This document shows, in pieces, positions 32,756 through 41,458 of a DNA stretch of 64,000 nt (within the stretch, counting starts at the first letter, position 1; every line of letters begins with the position of its first letter). Under the pieces are notes generated by a model. The model was not told the origin of the DNA. It did not search any database and saw nothing but the letters and a program-made list of their open reading frames with translations. A program made the translations under genes and the position numbers. Source of the stretch: Bin55 sp965116055 (GTDB taxonomy: Bacteria > Pseudomonadota > Gammaproteobacteria > Pseudomonadales > Azotimanducaceae); assembly GCA_965116055.1 (NCBI GenBank), contig OZ220466.1, positions 372,001-436,000 on the forward strand, written 5' to 3'.

Positions 32756-33703
32756 AATGCCAAGTTGGGCGAAGAGTCGCATGTCCTTCTCATTTTCTGG
32801 GTTGGGCGTTGTAAGCAAGCGTTCACCGCAGAAGATTGAGTTGGCCCCGGCGAGGTAGCAGAGCGTTTGCGTTTCATCGGTCATTTCAGTTCGACCGGCC
32901 GAGAGCCGCACGAATGATCGTGGCATAAGAATGCGGGCTACGCAAATCGTGCGCACGAATTCAATCCCCGTAATAGATTCGCTATGGCCGAGCGGTGTGC
33001 CTTCCACCCGAACTAACATGTTGATCGGAACCGATTCAGGATGTTGGGGGAGGTTCGCGAGTTGCTGCAATAAACCGGCACGGTCCGCTCTTGACTCGCC
33101 CATACCTACGATGCCGCCACAGCACACGTGGATCCCGGCATCGCGCACAGATGCCAGCGTATCCAATCGGTCTTGATACGTGCGGGTAGTAATGATGTCG
33201 CCGTAGTACTCTGGCGATGTGTCGAGGTTATGGTTGTAGTACGCCAACCCGGCGTCGGCAAGACATTGCGCTTTCGCGTCGCTCAGCATGCCGAGAGTCA
33301 CGCACGTTTCGAGCCCTTCTTCATTCACGGCTTTTACGAGTTTCGCGACCTGCTTGACCTGACGTGTCGTAGGACTTCGCCAAGCGGCCCCCATGCAAAA
33401 ACGAGATGCGCCCGCGGCTTTAGCATGGCGCGCGGCCTGCACGACATCTTCGATTGGCATGAGTCCATGTGCATTGAGCCCTGTCTCGTAGTGGACACTT
33501 TGCGGGCAATACTGACAATCTTCGGGGCAGCCGCCGGTCTTGATACTAAGTAATGTGCTGAGTTGCACCTTGTTAGGATCAAAGTAGCGGCGATGAATGG
33601 ACTGAGCCTCGTACATCAAGTCGCTGAACGGTTTCTCGAATAGCGCGAGAACCTCACTTTTCTGCCAATCGTGACGTAATACGGCAGTCAATTTATCATC
33701 CAC
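32705..33703 (-). CDS. bioB: biotin synthase
   Basis: Radical SAM enzyme that inserts sulfur into dethiobiotin, last step of biotin synthesis. The 332 residues include the SAM-cluster cysteines Cys59, Cys63 and Cys66 in TGGCPEDCQYCPQS, the CMGAAWR segment, YYNHNLDTS, and the C-terminal LCYLAGANSIFCGERLLTT with the cluster-binding region RLSAGR. Normal length. No other bio genes adjoin. Its 3' end lies in copy B of the direct repeat; before the insertion its stop overlapped the maoC start by about 14 bp, so bioB and maoC were probably co-transcribed. Confidence 0.97.
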   Translation of the reverse strand: MDDKLTAVLRHDWQKSEVLALFEKPFSDLMYEAQSIHRRYFDPNKVQLSTLLSIKTGGCPEDCQYCPQSVHYETGLNAHGLMPIEDVVQAARHAKAAGASRFCMGAAWRSPTTRQVKQVAKLVKAVNEEGLETCVTLGMLSDAKAQCLADAGLAYYNHNLDTSPEYYGDIITTRTYQDRLDTLASVRDAGIHVCCGGIVGMGESRADRAGLLQQLANLPQHPESVPINMLVRVEGTPLGHSESITGIEFVRTICVARILMPRSFVRLSAGRTEMTDETQTLCYLAGANSIFCGERLLTTPNPENEKDMRLFAQLGIAALDIEPETTPLRAVL

Positions 33704-33803
33704 AATGAATGTTCCTGAATGCTGCTAGCTTGTGACACGACGCAGCGGATTTTGCATGGGTTTAATTTTGGTTATTCTAATTTTTCATCGGTGAGGCAGT
33801 GAC

Positions 33804-35118
33804 GTGAAAAAGACGCTATTTGGTTGGTTTATAGGTGTGACGTTGACGATCGTCGGCACGACTCACGTCGCGCAACCAATAGAAACGGCCGATGTATCTT
33901 CACCACCACCGGAAATCTGGCAAGATGGCCGCACGAGCGTTGCGCTTGATAGTGAAGCTTTATCCGCAGTAGACAAACTGATGGCAGACTACATTGACAA
34001 CGGTCGGGTCGCCGGTATGGTCGTCTCGATTGCGTATCGTGGCGAAGTCGTTTATACCAAAGCTGCCGGTACCCGAGGTACGGAAGACGAGCGACCACTC
34101 AAAGAGGACGATCTGTTCCGAATTTACTCGATGACGAAGCCTATCACTGGTGTTGCTATGATGCAATTGCACGAACAAGGCAAGTTCAAACTGGACGATT
34201 CACTCGTGGAGTACATTCCGGAATTTGCGCAATTGAAGGTCTACAACCCGGACGGCGAACCTACCCTGCCACAACGACCGATCACAGTGCGTCATTTAAT
34301 GACCCATACGGCAGGTTTCGGATATGTTTTCGGCGATCATCCAGTTGCCCAACGAATTCAAAATGAGCGACTGCTCGGTTCAAAGGATCTGGAGGAATTT
34401 GCCCAAAAGGCTGCCGAAATTCCACTAATGTACGAACCCGGCGCCCGTTGGCACTACAGCATAGCGGTTGACGTTCAGGGGTTGATGGTCCAGAGGCTGT
34501 CAGATCAATCGTTTGATGTGTACCTTAAAGAGCACATCTTCGACCCATTAGGCATGACGGATACATTTTTCTCCGTTCCTGCGGATAAGTTCGACCGATT
34601 CTTACCTAACCACACTTGGAGTCGCTCAATGAATCATCTGATTCCGCTCGGTCAGAGCGCTTTCGACAATTATCGAGACGTAACGTTTTTCTCAGGCGGT
34701 GGGGGATTGGTCTCGACGGCGCAGGACTACATGACGTTTGCGCGTGCCGTGGCAAACGGCGGCGAGCTGGATGGAGTGCGGATTCTCAAAGCGGATACAG
34801 TGGAGAATATGCGTCGCGACCACCTGGATGAGGCGATTGAAGCACAAGGCGTTACGGGCGAGAGTCCCGAAGCCGATGTGCGTCGTGAATTCTCGGGGTT
34901 CGGGTTCGGATTGGGTTTTGGCGTACATACGGCGCCTTCGACCGCGGAACGATCTCAAGGAGAATATAACTGGGGGGGGAGCAGCAGGAACCGTTTTCTG
35001 GATTGATCCGGTTGAAGACTTGGTCGTTGTAGGCATGATCCAGGTGATGAATCGGCCGTGGGATCTTCCGGGCGATCTTCACAAAGCAGTCCGAGGGGCG
35101 TTGGTTTACGGCGAGTAA
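33804..35118 (+). CDS. secreted beta-lactamase-family serine hydrolase with a frameshift in a G8 tract
   Basis: Class C beta-lactamase/penicillin-binding-like esterase, exported (MKKTLFGWFIGVTLTIVGTT leader). The nucleophile motif SMTK is at residues 109-112 (RIYSMTKPITGVAMMQLHEQ), followed by HLMTHTAGFGYVF, WHYSIAVDVQGLMVQRLS and IFDPLGMTDTFFSVP. The start is GTG 33804 with GAGG 8 nt upstream. The frame ends prematurely at 35006 because of eight Gs at 34972-34979; with seven Gs it would continue GGAAGTVFWIDPVEDLVVVG to a stop at 35118, giving the full ~437 residues with the expected C-terminal strand. Either slippage-based variation or a sequencing error explains this. Substrate unknown. Confidence 0.88.
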
Positions 35119-35122
35119 GTCA

Positions 35123-35947
35123 TCAAGTTCTGAGCAGATCGGCGATGAGTTCAGTGGTGGGCGTGGGCGGCTGATCCTTAAATGCGGCGAGGCGCTCGTA
35201 GAGGTTTGCCGCGCCCACATGGAAATCTTCCGGTAGTCCGTACGTATGGAACGTATGAGCAATTTCGCGCATCTCGGCTGCGAATCGCCATGCTTTGCGA
35301 CTCACTGCCGGCCCAGTGCGCTCGCTTCGCGCGAAGAGTTCCGGTTGTGAGATTTCCCACTCTGCGAGCAAGGGCTCGGTGATGCCATTCGCTTCTGCGA
35401 GCGCCCGTATGTTGATTAAGAGTGCAGATGTGCCTTTGGTGTACGCGGCATAACACATCTTGAGTGCGGAAGCTGCAGTCGGCGTTTTTCCTAAGTTCGT
35501 CGGCGACGCATACGTACTAGCGAACAGTTGGCATACGACATCAGCTTTGGGTCCGGAAAGGTAGAGCCGCGTCGCGTTCGGTTGTCGGGCGGGCGGCCCA
35601 ATCACGCTACCGTCAATGAAATTCTCGCCGATGATGTCAGCTATACGTCCCGCAGTCATCGGTGATGTCGCATTCGCGTCAACGAAAACCCCGTTGAAGT
35701 TCCTATCAGCGACCGATCGCGCGGTAGCCTCCGCAAATTCTGGTGGGCAGATAGAGACAACGACCTCAGCCGACGCTAACGCGTCGTCAAGCGTTGCGAA
35801 CTCTACGAACTCGTCCGCCTCGGCGCGCGAACGGGTAGCCTCCGACCGGCCTTGCGAAGCCCAGAGTGCTTGATGTCGGTTACTGCGTAGGCAAGCGCCG
35901 AGTGACGCACCCATTGCGCCCGGGTGCAGTATCAGAACATTGGTCAT
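35123..35947 (-). CDS. 6-phosphogluconate dehydrogenase-like NAD(P) oxidoreductase with DUF1932 domain
   Basis: 274 residues. N-terminal Rossmann domain (VLILHPGAMGASLGACL, then VVSICPPEFAEATARSV) as in 3-hydroxyisobutyrate dehydrogenase relatives, with the FVDANATSPMTAGRIAD and FIDGSVIGPPARQP segments; the C-terminal helical part contains KMCYAAYTKGTSALLINIRA, typical of the DUF1932 subfamily, where the catalytic lysine sits in KMCYAAYTKG. Substrate cannot be told. It converges with the serine hydrolase (4 bp apart) and its start faces the tnpB element. The stretch upstream of its ATG shares a 25-bp near-repeat with the region ahead of the SDR gene at 38468. Confidence 0.85.
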   Translation of the reverse strand: MTNVLILHPGAMGASLGACLRSNRHQALWASQGRSEATRSRAEADEFVEFATLDDALASAEVVVSICPPEFAEATARSVADRNFNGVFVDANATSPMTAGRIADIIGENFIDGSVIGPPARQPNATRLYLSGPKADVVCQLFASTYASPTNLGKTPTAASALKMCYAAYTKGTSALLINIRALAEANGITEPLLAEWEISQPELFARSERTGPAVSRKAWRFAAEMREIAHTFHTYGLPEDFHVGAANLYERLAAFKDQPPTPTTELIADLLRT

Positions 35948-35980
35948 GTTGAAACGAAGCTAGCTAACTCTTGGTAAAGA

Positions 35981-36005
35981 TAGGGGCTTATATACCTAAG
36001 TTGAC
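35981..36005. repeat. 25-bp inverted repeat, left copy
   Basis: Reverse complement matches 38363-38387 with two mismatches. It contains the last codon region and stop of tnpB and reaches 34 bp upstream of the DUF1932-gene ATG. Confidence 0.8.
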
Positions 36006-37295
36006 AGGCACGAACCTGTCAATTGTTTGCATATCTCGTTGACGGGTACCGCGTCCTTGCTTACGCAAAGCCACATCGGAGAGGCCAACGCCTACGCTCC
36101 TGAGCCGCCCAGATGCCCCAGTCCCCAGGGCCTTGATATTCAACGCCGCGTTCATATCGGCGTTGCTCTTGAAGCCACAATGCGCGCAGTGAAAGCGGGA
36201 TTGCGAAACACGATTTGCCTTTGCTGCATGACCACAAGATGAACAGGTCTGCGACGTATACGCCGCGTCAACCTGCACCACCCGGTGCGTCTTGTAAGCC
36301 AGCATCCACTCGAATATTGACCATCCCGTGTCAAGGATGGACCGGTTCAGTGTAGCTTTGGCGCGTACGTTCACGCCGGGATTTGCTACGGTACCTTTCG
36401 CAGAAGCTGTCATTGCCTTGACATGCAGATCTTCAATACACACCGTACCAAAGCGGTTGCTCAAGTCACGAGTCGCATGGTGCAGGTAGTTTCTACGGAT
36501 CATCGCCAATTTCTTCTGCGCCTTCGCGTAGCGGTGTTTGGCAATCCCTCTCCGGTTGGATCCCTTCTTGCGGCGCGCCATGCGACGCTGATAGCGGCGC
36601 GCTTTCGTGTGCAAGCGGGAAGCATCAGGCATGACGTAAAAACGTCCGTCACTCGTCGCGATCTGACCACAGTTGCGGTCCACGCCAACCGACAGGCCGT
36701 TGTCTGGAAGCGCGACTTCCCCAATGTCGTAGGTCACAAAGCAGCGCCATCGGTTCAGGACGCGTTTGACTACCACCTGCTTTGGCTTGGCCTCGGCATA
36801 CGGATGACCGCCTGATCGTTGAAGTCTATATGCCCCGGTTTTAGGAATCGCAAGGTATGTCATACCTTTGGAGTCGGTACGAATGCGTACCTTTTGCGGG
36901 ATGGTGAATGCATCGCCATGACCATACGACTTGAATCGCGGTCGTCCCGCCGATGGCTCCTTGAAGAAGCGTTGCCACGCGTCAGCCTGACGCTTCAAGG
37001 CGTAGCGCACTTCGTTTGATGGTAGTTCCTGTAACCAGGGCGTGTCTTTGCGCAACGCGACGAATCGCGCGGCTAGACCGGGACGCAGGATGTTGCCATG
37101 CGCGTCCTTGACCGAATGGAACGAGAGACACGGCTTGTCCTTGCCATCGTGTTTGAACGCGAGATACGCCGCATGCGTTTCCGCCAGGATTCGATTCCAC
37201 ACCCATCGGTTCGCGCCGGCCAGTTGGTTCAACTTGCTCGCTTTACTCCGAGAGCCAGGGAGTAGCATGAACTCGACAACGCGGTAAGAAGACAC
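35988..37295 (-). CDS. tnpB: IS200/IS605-type TnpB, RNA-guided nuclease family
   Basis: 435 residues, complete. TnpB proteins are compact RNA-guided DNA nucleases related to Cas12. The N-terminal region has GANRWVWNRILAE and SFHSVKDA; the RuvC site is intact with Asp206 (SVGVDRNCGQI), Glu288 (VCIEDLHVK) and Asp380 (SNADMNAALNIKA), and a zinc-binding pair Cys351/Cys354 and Cys370/Cys373 in TCSSCGHAAKANRVSQSRFH. No TnpA transposase is beside it, so it is an orphan (IS1341-like) element. The 3' end carries a stem-loop (36001-36022) that could be the end of the element and of its guide RNA. The upstream flank is cut by the decayed ISXO2-type copy 2. Preserved catalytic residues suggest it is or was recently functional. 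Confidence 0.93.
   Translation of the reverse strand: MSSYRVVEFMLLPGSRSKASKLNQLAGANRWVWNRILAETHAAYLAFKHDGKDKPCLSFHSVKDAHGNILRPGLAARFVALRKDTPWLQELPSNEVRYALKRQADAWQRFFKEPSAGRPRFKSYGHGDAFTIPQKVRIRTDSKGMTYLAIPKTGAYRLQRSGGHPYAEAKPKQVVVKRVLNRWRCFVTYDIGEVALPDNGLSVGVDRNCGQIATSDGRFYVMPDASRLHTKARRYQRRMARRKKGSNRRGIAKHRYAKAQKKLAMIRRNYLHHATRDLSNRFGTVCIEDLHVKAMTASAKGTVANPGVNVRAKATLNRSILDTGWSIFEWMLAYKTHRVVQVDAAYTSQTCSSCGHAAKANRVSQSRFHCAHCGFKSNADMNAALNIKALGTGASGRLRSVGVGLSDVALRKQGRGTRQRDMQTIDRFVPVNLGI
36001..36022 (-). other. stem-loop at the tnpB 3' end, candidate right end / omegaRNA terminus
   Basis: TTGACAGG (36001-36008) pairs perfectly with CCTGTCAA (36015-36022) around a 6-nt loop. It lies within the final codons of tnpB, where IS605-type right ends and the 3' part of omegaRNA normally sit. 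The next bases on the minus strand (below 36001) would then be the guide segment. Confidence 0.5.
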
Positions 37296-37329
37296 GGGAT
37301 AGGGTTGCTTTAACCAGAATAAAATTTTA

Positions 37330-38342
37330 GGCTCTTATATTGTTATATGTGTATCCGATCCGACCTGCTCAATCATGAAGTTCGTGTCGGTGGTTTGGTC
37401 GGGATGGAAATCGTGTCGTTGTAGCCACCGCATGTCGTTGTCAAGGTATTTGGTCGACACGCCGCGGTGGTCATGATGCAGGCGTTTTTTCATGAACCTA
37501 TGGCGGTTATTGACGGTATTGATGTGCCACATGTCGTCTCGCACCGATGCGCCGCGTTGGCGATTGATCACCTGGTGATGGCGCGCCGCCTCGCGCGTGG
37601 CGGCGCGATAGCTGGGGTAGGCATCACTGACGATCGCTGGTCGTCCAGGTCGCGATGTTCTCCTGGAGCATGGTCGCCGTGGTGTCGGGCGCCTGCTGGG
37701 CGTACGTGGCACCCCCGCGGGCCACGGCCGTCAGTGCCGGCCGATGCGCCTGGCTCCGACCGCGGGGCACCCCGCGACCACCGCCCCGCTTACGCCGCTG
37801 CCGCAAGCTGCGACTGCCTTTGCAACTTTCCAGGACATAGGTTTCGTCCATTTCCACGATACCCTCAAGGGCCGTCGGCGTGCGCGCGTTGGCCAGGAAC
37901 CGATGTCGCCAGAGAAACGCAGTGCGGTAACTGATCCCACATGCCGCGGCCGACTGATGTAGCGTCATCCGCGTGCGCATGCACGCTTGATAAGCCATCC
38001 AGGTCGACTTGAAACGCAACCGTGCCAACGGCGTGCCCGTCAATGCCGTGAAGGTCTTGCCACAGGTGCCGCGCGACAGCAAAAACGCACCAGACCAGCA
38101 CTCTCCCATGCCGTACCACCCCCTTGCTGCCACAGTGGGCGAACGTCCGCGACGCGGGCAGCTCATCAGCCTTCTCCGTTTGGCGCGTCTTGACCGTCTG
38201 CCGCTTCTACGCAGCCGTCAACGCGGCGGTTTGGGTTAACCAGGTCTCGAACGCGTTTCTCTTCATCATGCGCAAAATCAATAGGTTGAACATCATTTTA
38301 GCTATATGTTAGCTCAAATCGACATTTGATTACATAAGAGTC
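37330..38342 (-). mobile_element. ISXO2-like (IS1595 family) element, decayed copy 2
   Basis: About 1.01 kb, closely related to copy 1 at 18226-19289. The left end is GGCTCTTATATTG (37330 onward); the right end reads ATAAGAGTC with one change from the GGCTCTTAT terminus. No target duplication is found (flanks AAATTTTA and AAATGAAG differ), so ends may have decayed or rearranged. It lies directly next to the upstream end of tnpB. Confidence 0.85.
37335..38266 (-). pseudogene. ISXO2-like transposase remnant
   Basis: Readable in pieces: MMKRNAFETWLTQTAALTAA followed by an in-frame TAG (~38209), then TFAHCGSKGVVRHG, then CGKTFTALTGTPLARLRFKS with MDETYVLESCKGSRSLRQRR (to ~37630), then a further frameshift and IVSDAYPSYRAATREAARHH with HINTVNNRHRFMKKRLHHD to the end. 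Compared with copy 1 it lacks about 11 codons after ADELPA and has at least two extra indels. Clearly inactive. Confidence 0.88.
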
Positions 38343-38362
38343 AAATGAAGCTATCTTGCTAT

Positions 38363-38387
38363 GTCAAGTTAGGTATATAAGTCCCTA
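38363..38387. repeat. 25-bp inverted repeat, right copy
   Basis: Starts GTCAAGTTAGGTATATAAG and matches the reverse complement of 35981-36005 at 23 of 25 positions. It lies 21 bp outside the ISXO2-type copy 2 and about 80 bp ahead of the SDR start, where TATATAA could also serve as a -10 element. Confidence 0.8.
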
Positions 38388-38467
38388 AAGATACGCACTG
38401 CGCTAGAACTCGGTTGAATTTGAGGCAGCCGCGATTAACATAAAGGAACTTTAAGAAAGGAGTGGTC

Positions 38468-39352
38468 ATGTCTGAATTCGAAGGTAAAGTCGCGGTCGTA
38501 ACCGGTGCCGGCGGTGGTATCGGTCGCTGTCATGCGATCGAATTTGCTAAACGCGGAGCTAAAGTGGTAGTTAACGACTTGGGCGGAAATGTCGCTGGCG
38601 TAGGCCAGGGCGACATGGCGGATCAAGTGGTGGCGGAGATTCAAGAGTTGGGCGGGGAAGCGATAGCGAACAAAGCATCGGTCGCTGATCGTGAAGCTGC
38701 CCAAAGCATTGTCGACGATGCCATTGCTAACTTCGGCCGCATTGACATTTTGGTAAACAACGCTGGAATTTTGCGCGACAAGACCTTTAAGAAAATGACG
38801 CTTGACGACTTCGATTTGGTCATGCAGGTGCATTTGATGGGCACTGCCTACGTGACGCACGCGGCGTGGCCGCACATGTACGAGCAACGTTTCGGGAGAA
38901 TCGTCTTTACAAGCTCTGGCTCAGGGATATTCGGTAACTACGGGCAATCAAACTACGGCGCGGCTAAGATGGGCATGCTGGGATTGGCGAATGTACTTGC
39001 GCTTGAAGGCGGACCTCGCAATGTTCATGTGAACTGTCTGGGCCCGGGCGCAGCCACTCGAATGACGAACACCGTCCCTGGTCGAGACGAGAATCTTGAA
39101 GAGCCTGACCCGACCCGGCACCCTGCGCTCGTTAGTCCTGCCGTGTTATTTATGTGCAGCGAAGGGGCGCCGAACGGTTGCGTAATCCATGCGAGCGGTG
39201 GCAACTATTCGCGCAGTGAAATCGTGGTGAATCCAGGCGTTTCGCTGGGCGAAGGCGCTACGTACGAAGATCTCGTGCCACATATTGATACGCTCATGGA
39301 TATGTCGAACGCGAAACCACGCGAGCGTCGACAACCAAGACCTCGAACTTAA
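38468..39352 (+). CDS. short-chain dehydrogenase/reductase (3-hydroxyacyl-CoA dehydrogenase-like)
   Basis: NAD(P)-dependent oxidoreductase of the classical SDR family. From ATG 38468 (294 residues) with AAGGAG at 38457-38462. The cofactor motif TGAGGGIG is at residues ~12-19, NNAG follows, the catalytic Ser is in VFTSSGSGIFGNYGQ and Tyr/Lys in NYGAAKMG. The sequence VNDLGGNVAGVGQGDMADQV resembles the dehydrogenase unit of peroxisomal multifunctional enzyme type 2 (17-beta-HSD4) and its bacterial relatives, suggesting a (3R)-hydroxyacyl-CoA substrate. The C-terminal tail of Arg/Pro (PRERRQPRPRT) is unusual. No neighbouring beta-oxidation genes except maoC 8 kb away. Confidence 0.88.
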   Translation: MSEFEGKVAVVTGAGGGIGRCHAIEFAKRGAKVVVNDLGGNVAGVGQGDMADQVVAEIQELGGEAIANKASVADREAAQSIVDDAIANFGRIDILVNNAGILRDKTFKKMTLDDFDLVMQVHLMGTAYVTHAAWPHMYEQRFGRIVFTSSGSGIFGNYGQSNYGAAKMGMLGLANVLALEGGPRNVHVNCLGPGAATRMTNTVPGRDENLEEPDPTRHPALVSPAVLFMCSEGAPNGCVIHASGGNYSRSEIVVNPGVSLGEGATYEDLVPHIDTLMDMSNAKPRERRQPRPRT

Positions 39353-39424
39353 GAGCAAAGATACGACATACACAGATTCGTTGAAGTCAGTTTGCTGCGA
39401 ATTCCGAGACAACAGGACTGAGGT

Positions 39425-40507
39425 GTGAAGGAGTCGCGGGCTGAAGCCAAAAAACATGTGATCCATCGTCATTGGTTGATCTGGTTAGGCGTTGTAGTTA
39501 CGACGTTATGGCTCGGTAGCGGGGTCGTATATATCGGCTTATTCGGTGGATGGCATACGCTTTTCGGTGACGGTTCGGATGGCATAGGGGGATTTCTGGA
39601 GGGGTTTTTTGCACCGCTCGCGTTTCTCTGGTTAGTTATCGGGTTGTTTGTGCAACAACGAGAACTTGCATCGAATACCGAGGTGTTACGGCGGACGAAT
39701 GTAAATTCGGAAAAACAAACAGAAGTCTTGGCTGCAACCGAGCTACGCGCACGACAGAGCGCGTTCTTTCAGATAGCCGAGAACGTTCGACGACAATCTG
39801 GAAATCTGGCAGGCATCATCATTAGTTCGCTACGAAACAAGAACGGCCAACAGCTCTTTTCAGATGAGGAGATGGTGCAGCACTGGATAGATCATCAGCA
39901 TGGGCAGTATGAACGTTTTACCGCTCTACTCTCTTTACCGGATGAACGGTTTGTGAAAGAGGGACTAGAGTATGCGGAAATTTTTTTCGGCACAAAAGAG
40001 CGTCAGGAATATTCCGCCGAGTACATTAAGAGTTTTCGAGGATTAATCCAAATAGCGCGAGATTGCGATGAAGAGGGCACAATCGTAAGAACGATTACTC
40101 AAACGCCGCATGGCCATGTATATGGCTCGATGATAAACCATATCACGCCGCCCGTGTGTTGGGTATTACTTGACGAAGCCGCTTTCTATAGTTCGCAAAC
40201 AGGAAAGGGAAAGATGTCCTTAAACGGCACATGGCGAATTACGGCCCATACGCTGCTTGGCGAGGAAGAGTGGTTTGCGACTTTTCGGGAGATATCGAAC
40301 GGCGACCTGGAAGGTCAAGTCCATCTGGACGAAACTGAGATAGAAATTCGGGATATAGTTACTCAAGGCACTAGGCTGTATGGAAAGATACAGATGCCTG
40401 AATATTTGTTCATTTTGACAGCGATAACGGATAGCTCCTCGCGCATGCGCGGTCATTTAGATACCCGTGAAGGGATCTACGCTACGTTAGAGGGGACTAG
40501 AGTGTAA
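39425..40507 (+). CDS. membrane protein of unknown function with two spans and coiled coil
   Basis: 360 residues from a GTG at 39425. Two N-terminal membrane segments (LIWLGVVVTTLWLGSGVVYI and FLEGFFAPLAFLWLVIGLFV) are separated by a Gly-rich loop (GDGSDGIGG), followed by a coiled-coil-like stretch (QQRELASNTEVLRRTNVNSE) and a soluble cytoplasmic part of ~260 residues with no domain I recognise; the last third looks beta-rich (YGKIQMPEYLFILTAI). This general layout, two spans plus coiled coil plus variable tail, is common in proteins annotated as putative abortive-infection membrane proteins, but I see no specific motif to support that. Confidence 0.7.
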   Translation: MKESRAEAKKHVIHRHWLIWLGVVVTTLWLGSGVVYIGLFGGWHTLFGDGSDGIGGFLEGFFAPLAFLWLVIGLFVQQRELASNTEVLRRTNVNSEKQTEVLAATELRARQSAFFQIAENVRRQSGNLAGIIISSLRNKNGQQLFSDEEMVQHWIDHQHGQYERFTALLSLPDERFVKEGLEYAEIFFGTKERQEYSAEYIKSFRGLIQIARDCDEEGTIVRTITQTPHGHVYGSMINHITPPVCWVLLDEAAFYSSQTGKGKMSLNGTWRITAHTLLGEEEWFATFREISNGDLEGQVHLDETEIEIRDIVTQGTRLYGKIQMPEYLFILTAITDSSSRMRGHLDTREGIYATLEGTRV

Positions 40508-40715
40508 ATTCGGTTCACTGAATATCTTTGTGCGTGAAGCTACTGATTTTTTTGGTGGCTATTAAAGAGAGCCCTAACGATTTGGCAAATGCATGGAATA
40601 GATTAGATAATGAGGGAAAAATTGGCTGACGATCTATGGAATAATGTACGGAATCTATTCCTAAACGATTTATCTTTCAAACCTCCAATATTTTGAGCTA
40701 ATTGAAGACACCTAA

Positions 40716-41231
40716 GTGAGTGCCAATACACTCCTTGTCGAAGTAAAAGGGCCCTATGATTTTAATGTATGCGACTATTGTTATTTCGATACTTATAGGG
40801 CTAATAGGCGTCGTTCCTTAGCAGATGCATCGCTTGAAATTACTGGTGGAAAACCACTAGATCTAGTTACTGTTGTTGGTATATATATGGCAGGGATGCG
40901 ATGCCCGTCAGCTGATAGAATTAAACATCTTCTACGGGATATATCGGATATTGAAACTTGGGAAAAGCGCGCAATACGAGAATTGTTCTATCAACTGTCT
41001 CCCATTGATTGCAACGAGATCTTATTATCGACGGAATCGACGCCGCGGGAGTTAGCCCACTTAATGCGGACATGCAGCATAACTCGGGATAAACTTGCTA
41101 TATGGATCAATCAATATGCCGATCATCCTAATCGACGCCTCGAAAGTAAATTAGCAATGCACCTAGGTAACGAAAATCCACGCCGCCGAAACCATTGGTT
41201 ACAGTACCGCGGAAAACACGGAACCAAGTAA
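40716..41231 (+). CDS. hypothetical protein, 171 residues
   Basis: GTG-started frame (MSANTLLVEVKGPYDFNVCD). Predicted soluble and helical; no family recognised. The Shine-Dalgarno is weak and codon use is A/T-richer than the core genes around it, so it may be acquired. It follows the two-span membrane protein by 208 bp on the same strand. Confidence 0.5.
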   Translation: MSANTLLVEVKGPYDFNVCDYCYFDTYRANRRRSLADASLEITGGKPLDLVTVVGIYMAGMRCPSADRIKHLLRDISDIETWEKRAIRELFYQLSPIDCNEILLSTESTPRELAHLMRTCSITRDKLAIWINQYADHPNRRLESKLAMHLGNENPRRRNHWLQYRGKHGTK

Positions 41232-41458
41232 GATACGAAATAGTGCAAATAGCTTTTCTATAGTAGGCCCCTTATCAATACCTTCTGTTTTCTTAGCTAT
41301 TTCGGCGCGATATGAGACGGCGAAAGGCGAATGTGTTTTTGCAAACACAATGTCATATTCGTATGAGTTACGACCTGGGAATTTGTGCCGCAGAAGGATT
41401 TGGCATGATGTCCATATGTCACGTAGAGGTACTTTGTCGTGCTTGTGATGTCGTTTCG

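Noticed and set aside
37322..38350. 8-bp target duplication for ISXO2 copy 2
   Set aside because: Flanks AAATTTTA and AAATGAAG share only the first four bases.
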